64,000 bases of DNA from Spongiibacter pelagi (GTDB lineage: Bacteria > Pseudomonadota > Gammaproteobacteria > Pseudomonadales > Spongiibacteraceae): positions 1-64,000 of the forward strand of contig NZ_JACXLD010000001.1 in NCBI RefSeq assembly GCF_014705705.1, written 5' to 3'. Shown piece after piece: positions 28,384-38,659 of this stretch (position 1 is the stretch's first letter; each line of letters opens with the position of its first letter). The notes under the pieces are model-generated. The model ran no database searches and was not told the origin of the DNA. It was given only the letters and a program-made list of their open reading frames with translations. The translations under genes and the position numbers were made by a program.

Positions 28384-29586
28384 ATGAATCAAACGCCACA
28401 CACCAACAAAGATAACGTCGGCATTGTCAGCCCGCAGACCCTGCATTTTTCGCAACCGCTGCAATTGGCCTGCGGGCAGGTGTTAGCCGCTCACGATATT
28501 GTGTTCGAAACCTACGGCGAACTTAACGCCGATAAAAGCAATGCCATTCTGATCTGCCACGCCCTGAGCGGCCACCATCACGCCGCCGGCTACCACTCCT
28601 CCGAAGACAAAAAACCCGGCTGGTGGGATAGCTGCATTGGCCCCGGCAAACCGATCGACACCTCGGCCTTCTTCATTCTCAGCATCAATAATATTGGCGG
28701 CTGTAATGGCTCCACCGGCCCAACCTCTATTAATCCAGAAACCGGCAAAATCTGGGGGCCGGACTTCCCGCCCTTACGCTGCCGCGATTGGGTAGAAAGC
28801 CAGAAGTTGATGATGGAGCATTTTGGCATTAGCCAATGGGCGGCCATTATTGGCGGCAGTCTTGGCGGTATGCAGGCCATGCGCTGGGCACTGGAATACC
28901 CAGACAGCCTGCGCCACTGCGTGGTCATCGCCTCGGCAATGAAGCTCTCTGCCCAGAATATTGCCTTTAATGAAATTGCGCGCACCGCCATCACCCGCGA
29001 CCCCGATTTTCACGGCGGGCGCTATCTGGAACACAATACCCTGCCCCGACAAGGTCTGGGGCTGGCGCGCATGATCGGTCATGTCACCTATCTGTCTGAA
29101 GACGGCATGATGGAAAAATTTGGCCGCGAACTCAAAGCCGGTAACTTCGTCCGAGGCCGTCACGATGGCGTGGAGTTTCAGGTAGAAAGCTATCTGCACT
29201 ACCAAGGCGAGAATTTCTCCTCTGGCTTTGATGCCAACACCTATTTATTGATGACCAAGGCGCTGGATTATTTTGATCTGGCCCGCGAGTATCAAGACGA
29301 TCCGATCGCCGCATTCAGCAATGCCAAATGTCAGTTTATGGTGATGTCGTTTACCTCCGACTGGCGTTTTGCGCCCTCGCGCTCGCGGGAAATTGTCGAT
29401 GCATTGGTCGCGGCAGGCAAAGAAGTGAGCTATGCCGAAATTGAAGCCAGCCACGGCCACGATGCGTTTCTAATTCCTATTCCCCGCTATATGGATGTAT
29501 TTCAAGGCTATATGCAGCGTGTGAGTGATGAGTTGAAAAATCTTAGCCAGCCTTCAGCAATACCCGGAGATCGTCATGCGCTTTGA
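28384..29586 (+). CDS. metX: Homoserine O-acyltransferase (MetX family)
   Basis: About 400 residues, alpha/beta hydrolase fold. It acylates homoserine in methionine synthesis. Nucleophile Ser in [12 protein letters not shown] (~155); Asp and His in [13 protein letters not shown] and [20 protein letters not shown] and [11 protein letters not shown] are family signatures. Pseudomonas enzymes of this type use succinyl-CoA rather than acetyl-CoA, so O-succinyltransferase activity is likely but not proven by sequence here. The ATG at 28384 is used rather than the upstream TTG. It overlaps metW by 11 bases. Confidence 0.94.
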   Translation: MNQTPHTNKDNVGIVSPQTLHFSQPLQLACGQVLAAHDIVFETYGELNADKSNAILICHALSGHHHAAGYHSSEDKKPGWWDSCIGPGKPIDTSAFFILSINNIGGCNGSTGPTSINPETGKIWGPDFPPLRCRDWVESQKLMMEHFGISQWAAIIGGSLGGMQAMRWALEYPDSLRHCVVIASAMKLSAQNIAFNEIARTAITRDPDFHGGRYLEHNTLPRQGLGLARMIGHVTYLSEDGMMEKFGRELKAGNFVRGRHDGVEFQVESYLHYQGENFSSGFDANTYLLMTKALDYFDLAREYQDDPIAAFSNAKCQFMVMSFTSDWRFAPSRSREIVDALVAAGKEVSYAEIEASHGHDAFLIPIPRYMDVFQGYMQRVSDELKNLSQPSAIPGDRHAL

Positions 29587-30166
29587 TCTCACTCTGATTC
29601 AACCTTGGATTAATCCCAGCAGCCGCGTTCTCGATCTGGGCTGCGGTGATGGCACCCTGCTAAAAACCCTCAAGCAGGAAAAGCAGGTATTTGGCGTAGG
29701 TCTGGAAATCGACGCGGACAATATCAGCAAGGCGCTGCGCAACGGCGTTAATGTGATTGAACACGACCTCAACACCGGCCTGAGTAATTTTCAGGATCGC
29801 AGCTTTGATATGGTGGTCATGACACTTGCCTTGCAAACACTGCGCTATCCCCATTTAGTGATCGATGAAATGTTGCGGGTAGGCCGCGAATGTATTGTCA
29901 CCTTCCCCAACTTTGGTCACTGGCGTAACCGCTGGCACCTGAGCAGCAAGGGCCGTATGCCAGTGTCGAAATTCCTGCCCTACAACTGGTATGACACACC
30001 CAATATTCACTTTTGTACGGTGCGGGATTTCGAAAAACTCTGCGAAGAAAAACAGATAAAAATTTGTAATCGACTGGTTGTTAGCGGCGATCATCCGCTC
30101 AATCCGATTGCTCGCACCATGCCAAATTTGTTTGGTGTCACCGCTATTTACCATATCAGCAGGTAA
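29576..30166 (+). CDS. metW: MetW methyltransferase-like protein
   Basis: 196 residues, class I SAM fold: [15 protein letters not shown] (~20), [25 protein letters not shown], then [13 protein letters not shown]. MetW partners MetX in many proteobacteria and is required for full homoserine acylation. The ATG lies inside metX, so the two are translationally coupled. Confidence 0.95.
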   Translation: MRFDLTLIQPWINPSSRVLDLGCGDGTLLKTLKQEKQVFGVGLEIDADNISKALRNGVNVIEHDLNTGLSNFQDRSFDMVVMTLALQTLRYPHLVIDEMLRVGRECIVTFPNFGHWRNRWHLSSKGRMPVSKFLPYNWYDTPNIHFCTVRDFEKLCEEKQIKICNRLVVSGDHPLNPIARTMPNLFGVTAIYHISR

Positions 30167-30170
30167 GACC

Positions 30171-30659
30171 ATGCCCCGTCGACTTATTCCCTTTTTTCTT
30201 GCCTTAAGTTTGCTTGGCGGCCTCAGCCAAAGCGCTTTCGCGCAGGATATTGTGCAGCCCCAAACCAGTGACGGTGAAAGCAGCCGCCAGTTTGGCCCCG
30301 ACACCATCCATTACAGCGTTCTCAATACGCGCTTTCTCTCGGCGCAAGTTGCCCAAGCCTATGGCATCACCCGTGGCGACAATAAGTTTCTGCTCAATAT
30401 TGCCGTGCGTCATCAAGGGGAAGCCAGCGAGCACGCCATCAAAGCCAAAATCAGTGGCACCAGTTCAGATTTGATTTACCAAACACCACTGAAATTTCGC
30501 GAAGTGGTCGAACAGGATGCCATTTATTATTTAGCTGAATTTGAAGTGCGCAGCGAAGAGCGCCTGAGCTTCCGCCTGCAAGTTCAAACCGCGACCCGTC
30601 CCATGCCTTACGATTTGCAATTCAACAAAATGCTCTATCCCGCCAAGGATGGAATGTAA
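30171..30659 (+). CDS. DUF4426 secreted protein
   Basis: 162 residues with a cleavable signal peptide (cut expected after SAFA, ~22). The mature part is beta-rich: [53 protein letters not shown] homologous gene sits between metW and rdgB in Pseudomonas. Periplasmic, function unknown. It starts four bases after metW and ends five before rdgB. Confidence 0.88.
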   Translation: MPRRLIPFFLALSLLGGLSQSAFAQDIVQPQTSDGESSRQFGPDTIHYSVLNTRFLSAQVAQAYGITRGDNKFLLNIAVRHQGEASEHAIKAKISGTSSDLIYQTPLKFREVVEQDAIYYLAEFEVRSEERLSFRLQVQTATRPMPYDLQFNKMLYPAKDGM

Positions 30660-30664
30660 GCCCG

Positions 30665-31276
30665 ATGAGCCAATCGCTAACTACTCAGCAGCCCCAAACA
30701 CTGGTTTTGGCCAGTGGCAATAAAGGCAAGCTCGCCGAGCTCAATAGCCTGCTTGCCGAACAAGGCTTTACCGTTCGCAGCCAGTCTGAATTTGATGTTA
30801 TTGAAGCCGAGGAAAACGGACTCAGCTTTGTTGAAAATGCGCTTATTAAAGCCCGCAACGCCGCCCGTCAAACCGGTTTGCCTGCACTGGCAGACGACTC
30901 TGGCCTGTGCGTAGATGCCCTCAACGGCGCGCCCGGAATCTACTCTGCTCGCTTTGCAGGTGCTAACGCGTCGGATGCCGACAACAACGCTCTACTCCTC
31001 GAAAAGCTGGCCGCAGAATCCAAGCGTCACGCCCATTTCCATTGCGCGCTAGTGATGGTGAATCACGCCGATGATCCCGCCCCGATCATTTGCGAAGGCC
31101 TGTGGCACGGCGAAATCCTGCACGCTCCCGAAGGAGAAAACGGCTTTGGCTACGACCCGCTGTTTTACGTGCCATCACTGAATTGCAGCTCCGCTGCGCT
31201 CAACAAAGCGCAAAAAAATGCCATCAGTCACCGAGGACTGGCGCTACAGCAATTCATTCAACGGCTGAGTAAATAA
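30665..31276 (+). CDS. rdgB: XTP/dITP diphosphatase (Ham1 family)
   Basis: 203 residues. Hydrolyses non-canonical purine triphosphates and so keeps hypoxanthine and xanthine out of DNA. Family motifs are [14 protein letters not shown] (~14), [38 protein letters not shown] and [17 protein letters not shown]. The end of the met/rdgB operon; convergent with the next gene. Confidence 0.97.
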   Translation: MSQSLTTQQPQTLVLASGNKGKLAELNSLLAEQGFTVRSQSEFDVIEAEENGLSFVENALIKARNAARQTGLPALADDSGLCVDALNGAPGIYSARFAGANASDADNNALLLEKLAAESKRHAHFHCALVMVNHADDPAPIICEGLWHGEILHAPEGENGFGYDPLFYVPSLNCSSAALNKAQKNAISHRGLALQQFIQRLSK

Positions 31277-31282
31277 TCCCGC

Positions 31283-31657
31283 TTACGCCGGCTTGCGCAA
31301 TAAAATTACCGCTACCGCCGTAGCCAAAAATTCAAACACCAACGCCCCGGCGGTATAACCACTGAAATCGCTGGCCAGCAAGGCGCCCAATAAGCGAGCG
31401 CTAAACAAGCCACCGGTCGCAAAAGCCAAGGCAATTAAGGCCGGGCGCTGCATGGCCGCGTTTACAAGACCCGCCGCCGCCAACACCCCCAACGCCGTTT
31501 GCACACCACCGTACATAGCGCGTAGCTCTACCGTACCCGTTGCACTCACGGCCGTGATAACGCCCATATCATTAAGAACTTCCGGGGAAATAAAACAGTA
31601 AATCCCGTACCCCGCCCAAGCCAGCGCCGACAAACCCAGAAAAATTGAATGCCACAT
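31283..31657 (-). CDS. Small four-helix membrane protein (DUF4345-like)
   Basis: About 124 residues with four hydrophobic segments separated by short Gly/Ala-rich loops. The ELRAMYGGVQTALGVL segment resembles DUF4345. Inner membrane, function unknown. ATG at 31657 is chosen because GGAGAG lies five bases upstream; an ATG 12 bases earlier overlaps that site. Confidence 0.75.
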   Translation of the reverse strand: MWHSIFLGLSALAWAGYGIYCFISPEVLNDMGVITAVSATGTVELRAMYGGVQTALGVLAAAGLVNAAMQRPALIALAFATGGLFSARLLGALLASDFSGYTAGALVFEFLATAVAVILLRKPA

Positions 31658-31822
31658 AGTGCTCTCCATTTATTATTTTTCATTTTTGCTCTCGCAGTGT
31701 AATCCAGCTAATCCGCGCGAACACAGACATTTTTTGGGAACAGGACCGGCTTCCACGGTGTCAATCTCAGTATCAAAACGCTATGCTGATTATCGAAATC
31801 TCGAACCATCTCCGAGGAAATC

Positions 31823-33487
31823 ATGAGCAAGATTCTAAAAATTATTCTGGCGCTCGTTGTCGTTGTCATCGCCTCTGTAATACTGGCCATTGAACCCATC
31901 GCCAAATGGGCCATTGAAAGCGAGGGCAGTAAAGCCGTTGGCGCCAAGGTCAATGTAGATAGCGTGGATATTCAGTTTTATCCAACGCATGTTGCACTAA
32001 ATAATTTGACCGTAGCCAACCCCAAAGAACCCATGAACAATCTGGTTGAGAGCGAAAAAGTCTCAGCAGATGTGGATATTGCCACCCTGATCAAACGCCA
32101 ATTTGTGGTCGATCAAGTGCTACTTTCCGGCCTGCAGGTCAACACTGCTCGCAGCACCCCCGGCACACTGGACGGCAGTATGCCGCCACCTAAACCCGTA
32201 CAGGAAAAACCCGGCCTACCCAGCATTAACTTGCCCAATCCCAAGGCCATGATGGATGAAGAGCAAGCCGCAATTCAGGCCGAAATTGATGAAATTCAAA
32301 CCGGCTTTAAAACCATTGAAGGTCGCTGGAAGGGCAAAGAACAGGAGCTGCCCAAACAGGCCAAGCTGGATGAATTCAAACTCCGCTGGGAAGAGCTGAA
32401 GAAAAAAAGCACTTTTGAACGCATTGCCGGCACCAAGCAATTACGCGACGATATTAAGGCCGAGCTTAAAAAATTCGACAATTGGAAAAGCCAGCTTTCC
32501 ACTGATATCGCCGAAGCCAAAGCCCTCAGCGTTCGCGCGGCAAAATTACCCGGCGACCAATCTCAACGCATCATTTCAAAATACGGTTTTGACCAAGGCA
32601 CCGAAGGCTTTATTAAATTCTTGGTCGGTGATGAAGCCAATGCCTTAGTGCAACGCGGCCTGACCATGTACAAAGAAACCATGGGCATGTTGGCGGCACA
32701 AGAGTCGGAACCCGCCCCGGCGGAGCCGGAAGCCAGCAGCGAATTGCCGGTAAAATTGCTGATTCGCGAAATCCTGATCGATGGCTACCAAGTAATTGGC
32801 GGCGAGAAACTTGCCTATTCCGGCAAAGTTAACGATGTAACTGACCAGCAAGCGTATTGGGATAAACCCATTACTATGGCGCTACAAGGGGGTATCCAAA
32901 ACCAGAAACAACTGTTGATTGACGGCATTTTTGATCAGCGTAGCGAAGTCATGAAAAGCGCGTTTAACATGGGACTTAAGCAATTGGCCCTTGCCGGGGT
33001 TCCACTATCACAGAACCCAAGTCTGCCCCTGCAATTGGAAAAAGGGGTGGCGGACATTGCCGCCAATTTCAAACTGGATGGCGACGCTCTGAGTGGCAAA
33101 GTTTCCGGTTTGATTCAACAAGCCAGCCTGTTGGTAACCAATCTTGCCGCAGATTCAACCAACACCACCCTGAAGCGTTTGGCGGAAGCCCTGAAAGGCG
33201 TCAACAAGCTGGTAATGGATTTGAACGTTGGCGGCTCAGTTGACGACCCGATCATCGGCTTAAAATCTAACCTCGACCGCATTCTTGGCGATGTACTCGG
33301 CGAGGAATTTAAAGGCCAACTTAAAGACGCCGAAACCAAGCTTAAGGCCGATCTGCAGAGCAAATACTCCAAGGAAATTGCCCAGCTTGAAAGTGGTAAA
33401 AATATTCTCAACGATTACAGCAAATTGCTGAATGATCGCGAAGCTGCCATGCAGGCATTGATGAACGAGCTGATTACTCGTCTTTAA
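31823..33487 (+). CDS. AsmA-like membrane-anchored protein (resembles TIGR03545)
   Basis: 554 residues. One N-terminal membrane helix (~5-23) is followed by an AsmA-like periplasmic start (VNVDSVDIQFYPTHVALNNLTVANP). Next is a long charged coiled coil (~145-230, Glu/Lys/Gln repeats), a beta-rich segment (LPVKLLIREILIDGYQVIGGEKL) and a C-terminal helical region with VGGSVDDPIIGLKSNLDRIL, the repeat also seen at the end of AsmA proteins. AsmA-type proteins span the periplasm and affect lipid or outer-membrane traffic. No direct functional evidence here. It is followed by a strong terminator. Confidence 0.75.
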   Translation: MSKILKIILALVVVVIASVILAIEPIAKWAIESEGSKAVGAKVNVDSVDIQFYPTHVALNNLTVANPKEPMNNLVESEKVSADVDIATLIKRQFVVDQVLLSGLQVNTARSTPGTLDGSMPPPKPVQEKPGLPSINLPNPKAMMDEEQAAIQAEIDEIQTGFKTIEGRWKGKEQELPKQAKLDEFKLRWEELKKKSTFERIAGTKQLRDDIKAELKKFDNWKSQLSTDIAEAKALSVRAAKLPGDQSQRIISKYGFDQGTEGFIKFLVGDEANALVQRGLTMYKETMGMLAAQESEPAPAEPEASSELPVKLLIREILIDGYQVIGGEKLAYSGKVNDVTDQQAYWDKPITMALQGGIQNQKQLLIDGIFDQRSEVMKSAFNMGLKQLALAGVPLSQNPSLPLQLEKGVADIAANFKLDGDALSGKVSGLIQQASLLVTNLAADSTNTTLKRLAEALKGVNKLVMDLNVGGSVDDPIIGLKSNLDRILGDVLGEEFKGQLKDAETKLKADLQSKYSKEIAQLESGKNILNDYSKLLNDREAAMQALMNELITRL

Positions 33488-33506
33488 TTAAAACTTATCA
33501 ACACTG

Positions 33507-33543
33507 CGCCATCGGCAGCCGAACTGCCGGTGGCGTTTTTTTT
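33507..33543 (+). terminator. Rho-independent terminator
   Basis: A 12-bp stem CGCCATCGGCAG/CTGCCGGTGGCG with one G-U pair, a five-base loop CCGAA, and eight Ts. It ends the AsmA-like transcript. Confidence 0.93.
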
Positions 33544-33558
33544 ATTTATGGAGAAAAT

Positions 33559-33897
33559 ATGACCCCGAACGAACTCATTCAAGCACTGGCAAATGGCCCG
33601 GTAGATTTTAAACAGACCATGAGCGTTATCGACCAGTTTTACCAATTCAGCCCCACCACCTTCAGCAATGGCACCGCCGTAAACGAAGCGGGCAGCAATA
33701 ACGGCTCTTGTAAAATCTTTGCTTTCGGCAAGTTAAATGAACTCTCTGAACAAGCCACTCTGAATGCCTTTGGCGATTTCTACACCGTAGATGTATTGCA
33801 AAATCCAGACGCGGAAGACCACGCCAATATCCGCAATTTTATGAAAACCGGCTGGGGCGGCGTTACTTTTTCCGGCGATGCCCTCAGCCCACTCTAA
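33559..33897 (+). CDS. HopJ family protein
   Basis: 112 residues, matching the HopJ family in length and in GSCKIFAFGKLNELS, LNAFGDFYTVDVLQNPDAEDHANIRNFMKTGW. The family name derives from a Pseudomonas syringae type III effector candidate, but it is widespread in free-living gammaproteobacteria and no secretion genes are nearby, so a housekeeping role is more likely. ATG at 33559 follows ATGGAGAAAAT. Confidence 0.85.
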   Translation: MTPNELIQALANGPVDFKQTMSVIDQFYQFSPTTFSNGTAVNEAGSNNGSCKIFAFGKLNELSEQATLNAFGDFYTVDVLQNPDAEDHANIRNFMKTGWGGVTFSGDALSPL

Positions 33898-33909
33898 TCG
33901 TAATTCAGT

Positions 33910-34530
33910 TCATTTCGGCTGATATTGAAAGCGAAAGTAGTGAAAGGCCTGCTCCCGCCCGGCGGGAGTGTGGTGCTGCTCGCGCCGCTCCTCCAGCAAA
34001 TTAAAATCGGCCCCTAACACGGCCTGCAGCTTTTCGGCATCGTATTGCACAATCTCCAAACCACTGCATTTCTCCGGCCCGCCGATATCAAAAGCCGAAA
34101 GAATTAAAAATCCGCCGGGCTTGAGCGCCTGCTTTAAATTTTCAATATACGCCTGCCGATCCGCCGCCGCCGTTAAAAAATGGAATACGGCTCGGTCGTG
34201 CCAGAGATCGAATTTAACGCCGAAGTCCACCGCAGTTATATCGGCGGTGCGCCAACTGACCTTCTCGGCCAAATCACCAAGCCGCTGCTGACTGTGAGCG
34301 AGCGCCGCCGCAGAAATATCCAACACCGTAAGCGACGTAAAACCTTGCTCGAGCAAACTGTCCACCAACAGTGAAGCACCGCCGCCAACATCGATGACAC
34401 TGGCGTCTTTCGGTAACTGGCAGCGCTCAATCAGCGCTAAAGAAACCTCCGGGATAGCCTGATACCAGCTAACTTCCACAGGAGATTTTTGCTGATAAAC
34501 GTTTTCCCAATGTGTTTTTCGCTCAGACAT
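33910..34530 (-). CDS. Class I SAM-dependent methyltransferase
   Basis: About 206 residues. N-terminal WENVYQQKSPVEVSWYQ resembles small thiopurine or thiol methyltransferase relatives. Motif I VIDVGGGASLLVDSLL (~45), DISAAALAHSQQRL, motif with LWHDRAVFHFLTAAADRQAY, and GGFLILSAFD. Substrate unknown. ATG 34530 follows GAGAAAG. Convergent with hopJ. Confidence 0.85.
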   Translation of the reverse strand: MSERKTHWENVYQQKSPVEVSWYQAIPEVSLALIERCQLPKDASVIDVGGGASLLVDSLLEQGFTSLTVLDISAAALAHSQQRLGDLAEKVSWRTADITAVDFGVKFDLWHDRAVFHFLTAAADRQAYIENLKQALKPGGFLILSAFDIGGPEKCSGLEIVQYDAEKLQAVLGADFNLLEERREQHHTPAGREQAFHYFRFQYQPK

Positions 34531-34671
34531 CGTCTTTCTCACTTTTTATTTTTGTTTTGCCTTACTGACCAGTGCCCTCAAAATCCACCTGAGCGGTAAC
34601 CAGAGCGGCATTTTGTGTTAGCCTAGCGCTTTCCGACATATCTGCCCAGAAAATTACCTCCCGGCTCTGTT

Positions 34672-35154
34672 ATGAAACGTATTGTCTACCCCGGTACTTT
34701 TGACCCCATTACCCGCGGCCATATCGATTTGGTGCAGCGCGCCAGTAAATTATTCGACACGGTGGTGCTTGCCGTTGCCAATAGCGAAAAGAAAAAGCCC
34801 ATGTTCGAGTTACAGAAGCGCATGGACTTGGCCGCTGAAGCCCTATCTCACCTGCCCAATATTGAAGTTTGCAGCTTCACCGGCCTGACCGTAGAACTGG
34901 CTCGCGAGCAACAGTGCAAGGTGATTTTGCGCGGCGTACGTACCGTTTCCGATTATGAATACGAATTGCAGCTCGCCAATATGAACCGGGCACTGGCCCC
35001 AGATATCGAAACAATTTTTCTCACACCCGGCGAATCCCTGTCGTATGTTTCCTCCTCGCTGCTGAGAGAAATCGCCAGCATGGGCGGTGACGTGTCACGC
35101 TTTGTACCCGACAACGTTATGGCCGCCCTGCACCAGCGCTTCGCCAATAAATAA
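34672..35154 (+). CDS. coaD: Phosphopantetheine adenylyltransferase
   Basis: 160 residues. Fourth step of CoA synthesis, 4'-phosphopantetheine plus ATP to dephospho-CoA. Nucleotidyltransferase motif YPGTFDPITRGHIDL (~6), then FTGLTVELAREQQCKVILRGVR and YVSSSLLREIASMGGDVS. Length equals the family norm. Three bases separate it from the ferredoxin gene, a common Pseudomonas arrangement. coaBC, an earlier step, is at 60347. Confidence 0.97.
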   Translation: MKRIVYPGTFDPITRGHIDLVQRASKLFDTVVLAVANSEKKKPMFELQKRMDLAAEALSHLPNIEVCSFTGLTVELAREQQCKVILRGVRTVSDYEYELQLANMNRALAPDIETIFLTPGESLSYVSSSLLREIASMGGDVSRFVPDNVMAALHQRFANK

Positions 35155-35412
<258 letters not shown>

Positions 35413-35429
35413 ATTCAACGGAGCCAACG

Positions 35430-35756
35430 GTGAACGAAGCCGATTTCCACGATCAATTAGACGACCTCTACGACGCCATTGAAGATGCGGCTGACGAACT
35501 TGAAGCCGATATCGACTGCGAAATTAGCGGCTCGGTACTGACCCTGAACTGCCCCGACGGCAGTGCCATTATTTTCAGCCGGCAGGGTGCCAGCCGTGAA
35601 TTGTGGCTTGCTGCCCGCAGTGGCGGATTCCACTTTAGCTGGAATGGCGAGCAATGGTTTTCGCAAAAGGAAAATCAATCGCTGCAAACCCTGTTTAATC
35701 AGGCCTGCCAAGAACAAATTGGCGAAACCTTCGCACTGGACTGGAACAAGCTCTAA
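35430..35756 (+). CDS. cyaY: Frataxin-like iron-sulfur assembly protein CyaY
   Basis: 108 residues. Acidic N-terminal helix (FHDQLDDLYDAIEDAADELEA) that binds iron, followed by the frataxin sheet (CEISGSVLTLNCPDGSAIIFSRQ, LWLAARSGGFHF). It regulates the IscS/IscU machinery. GTG at 35430 is selected because GGAG lies six bases upstream; a TTG at 35409 would overlap the ferredoxin stop. The gene converges with cyaA with a four-base overlap. Confidence 0.93.
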   Translation: MNEADFHDQLDDLYDAIEDAADELEADIDCEISGSVLTLNCPDGSAIIFSRQGASRELWLAARSGGFHFSWNGEQWFSQKENQSLQTLFNQACQEQIGETFALDWNKL

Positions 35757-38500
35757 GACGCTGGGTTTTCCATCACCCTATCGAGCAAGCGCTGTTCGAT
35801 ATAATGCTTATAGCGCAGAAAAACGGCGGTCTGTGGTGACGGCAGCAACGCATTGTTTTGAGCGTTTGCAGAAGCCTTAAAATACAAGGAGTCCAGTTGG
35901 ATTTCCTTTGCAGACGGATTCAGATCACTGGCTGCCCGCTGCAAACTTCCCTCTCCCAACCACTGTTGACCCGCCCAATAAAGATCGACATGCGGCGGCG
36001 ACGAGGGCAAAAACACATCGGCAATCAAGCGCTCTGACTCATTCAATTCATCGGTTTCAAAAACCGAAATATCGACCGCCTCACAAGACCAATGCCCCGC
36101 CTGATTTTCCAAGGCAAACACGTTTATCCCGGAGCGCTCTATATTGCTTTTGCAAGACTGCTGAAGAAAGCCAAGATAACGCCCCACGGTAATCTCCGGC
36201 TCTGAGCAGGGGTAGCTACTATAAAACAGGCTGCCTCGCTCATCGGAACTGAAGACATCCAGCACGCCATCGTGGAAGAAATAAAACACCGAAATCTGCT
36301 GCGACGGCGCCGTTTCCAAAATCATGCTCAGCGCCGTTCCAGCTAAACAATCTGGCGCCAAGCTAATTCGACTATAGCCGGATTGCCCCCGCCCCAAGCA
36401 CTGAATCAGTTCCGCAAAATCTTTGGTTCGCGTGGCCTGTAACTCACCCGCTTGAACCTGTAAGAGCATAAACTCCTGGCCCAAGGACATAACAAAGCGA
36501 CCGTGCTCCTGTTCTAAACAGGCTTTTTGCAGAGCGGAAAATAGTGCGCTCAACCACTGCGCGGTGGATTGATCCGTCTGCTTAAAATCTTCGACAATGA
36601 CCTGTACCGATTCCGTGGCATTAAAATGACGTCTTTCTGAAAGGGCTAATTGCCAGCGCTGTAAAACCTGAAATAACGCCTCGCCACCGCTGTATGACCA
36701 GCTATTCACCTCGCCCCAACTACTCACCTCAACTACATCGGCGCTGTGAATTGAATAATGCCCACCAACGCTAAGATGACTTGCTCCCAAGCCATGCAAC
36801 CCCTGCTCATCGAGATTCAAATAAATCAGCAAGCGGGTTGGTACTTTTGGCTTCGTAAATGCCGAATGTTGGCTGGCATCCGCCGCCATCAAACTTTTCG
36901 GCAAATGAGCATTAAGGTGCTGAGCCAATTTCAGCAGGCCCTTTTCAGTTAGCCCGCTACCACGCCAGTTCAAACGCGAACGCTCATTGACCAGACCGTT
37001 ACACAAACACCAACTCAATAGCCCGGTTAAACTTTCATGCTCGTACAAAGGCGCTTCGCTTGAGGGCGGCGGCGTTGAATTGACCTGCCACTTGCTGCCC
37101 ATTTTTTCCGGCCGGGAAACATAGAGCTGAGCCTCTACCAGCGAGGCAACAATCCCCGGATTGAGCCACTCCACCTTGTGAGACTTGCGCTCAAAGGCGG
37201 CAAACAACTTGCGCCCCAATACCGCCATTTCTTCCTTGGCGATTTTGGCCTGCCCGCCGTAGCGCTCGGCAAACTCCTGCAAAAGCCGATAGCTTCGGGT
37301 TAGCTCCGCCACCAAAATACGATGTTCTTCCCGCACTCGCCGCAGCCGCCAGTGTCGGTGAGTATCCAAGTTGCGCAACTGCTCATCCTTCCAGCCCCAA
37401 TCTACTAGCAGTGACAGCATGCGCTGCTGACGCCAACCGGAGCGCTCAGTATCCTGACTCAAACTCAAATCGGTTTTGAAATACATCGCCCGCCGTATCA
37501 GTTCTAGCCGCTCTAACTGGCCTTTGCCCAGAAGATAATCTTCGAGATAGCGGTAGACTTGGATGTAATTATCAAGGGACTCCGCACACTGGCCATCCGC
37601 ATAAAACTGCTGCTTATACTGCAGGCACAGCGGCGTGAGATTTTGCTGAATATGAGCATCGGCGTAGGCCTCCGCCAACATCAGTTTGAGAATCGCTTTG
37701 TAGGGAGAACGAATCGCCTTATAGAGTTGCCAGATACCCGCACCGATAAACTCCCCGGTAGGAATATCCGGCACACCACCAAAATCCAGCGTGGAAATAT
37801 CGGCCAATAAGCCCGATTCCGTCAGCGCTGTTAAATACTCGCTGTAATTGCCTTCCTGCTCAGTGGGCACAAACCACCATTGCGGCAATTGGCCGGCCAG
37901 CAAAATATGGCTGCGATAAAATTCGTCTAACAAAAGATAGTGCTGACTACTGCCCACCCCTTCTGCCGAAAGCTGTTCACTAACCTCGGCCTTCATCTGA
38001 GCGGCATCAACAAGAAAGATATGCAGATCGAGCTCGATACTCGCCGCATGGGCCATTAAGGCCTCCGCTTTTTGCTGTAATTTTCCCAGCGCAGCGGCGT
38101 CTAAACCCGGCTTATGGCAGAGCCAGATATCTAAATCCGAACTCGCCTCCTGCGCGACGCTGCCACAGGAGCCCATAATAAAGACCCCCTGAATTTGTCG
38201 CTCTGCAGGCAAAAGCCGCTGGTAGTCCAAACTTTTTACATAGAAATCCTGCGCTCGCTGTAGCGTTTCCTCACTCGGCTCGTAATCAATAACCCCAGCG
38301 GCCACAAACTGCCCAACATAGCCGGGCAGCATGGGGTGATTTAAATGGAAAAACAGCGGCAGCAGTTCGAGAAACAATTGCTGTTGAGGTTTCAGCATCG
38401 AACGCGTGCTCAGCAGACGATCGCGGTTTACCTGCAAAACGCGCTGGCGGATCTCAAGCACCGACTCGCGGCTAGGCATAGCTGTCAGAGCAGAATTCAC
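35753..38500 (-). CDS. cyaA: Class I adenylate cyclase
   Basis: 915 residues. Cytoplasmic, forms cAMP from ATP. The N-terminal catalytic part (~1-480) contains MGSCGSVAQEASSDLDIWL (~110), the nucleotidyltransferase-like GS...DxD signature of class I cyclases. The rest is the regulatory region. In Pseudomonas cAMP made under control of Pil-Chp activates Vfr; the presence of a complete chemosensory array in this window fits, although that pathway usually acts on the class III cyclase CyaB. Start ATG 38500. Confidence 0.95.
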   Translation of the reverse strand: MNSALTAMPSRESVLEIRQRVLQVNRDRLLSTRSMLKPQQQLFLELLPLFFHLNHPMLPGYVGQFVAAGVIDYEPSEETLQRAQDFYVKSLDYQRLLPAERQIQGVFIMGSCGSVAQEASSDLDIWLCHKPGLDAAALGKLQQKAEALMAHAASIELDLHIFLVDAAQMKAEVSEQLSAEGVGSSQHYLLLDEFYRSHILLAGQLPQWWFVPTEQEGNYSEYLTALTESGLLADISTLDFGGVPDIPTGEFIGAGIWQLYKAIRSPYKAILKLMLAEAYADAHIQQNLTPLCLQYKQQFYADGQCAESLDNYIQVYRYLEDYLLGKGQLERLELIRRAMYFKTDLSLSQDTERSGWRQQRMLSLLVDWGWKDEQLRNLDTHRHWRLRRVREEHRILVAELTRSYRLLQEFAERYGGQAKIAKEEMAVLGRKLFAAFERKSHKVEWLNPGIVASLVEAQLYVSRPEKMGSKWQVNSTPPPSSEAPLYEHESLTGLLSWCLCNGLVNERSRLNWRGSGLTEKGLLKLAQHLNAHLPKSLMAADASQHSAFTKPKVPTRLLIYLNLDEQGLHGLGASHLSVGGHYSIHSADVVEVSSWGEVNSWSYSGGEALFQVLQRWQLALSERRHFNATESVQVIVEDFKQTDQSTAQWLSALFSALQKACLEQEHGRFVMSLGQEFMLLQVQAGELQATRTKDFAELIQCLGRGQSGYSRISLAPDCLAGTALSMILETAPSQQISVFYFFHDGVLDVFSSDERGSLFYSSYPCSEPEITVGRYLGFLQQSCKSNIERSGINVFALENQAGHWSCEAVDISVFETDELNESERLIADVFLPSSPPHVDLYWAGQQWLGEGSLQRAASDLNPSAKEIQLDSLYFKASANAQNNALLPSPQTAVFLRYKHYIEQRLLDRVMENPAS

Positions 38501-38659
38501 AAATCGCCCTTCACAAAAAATACGCTGTGCTGCCCCGAAGTCACCGCAAATTACTCCCGCTGCAAACCCATTGCCCTAAACCAGCCCAGACTTTACCACA
38601 AGCACGGTTTCTGCCCCTTGTGCTAAGCTCCCTTTTCCATTTTCTAGCCGTGATTGCCC

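Noticed and set aside
38654..38659. TTG start for mutM
   Set aside because: Would put Met-Pro-Val before the conserved Pro-Glu-Leu-Pro, but the mature enzyme needs the N-terminal Pro immediately after Met; GTG 38660 fits.
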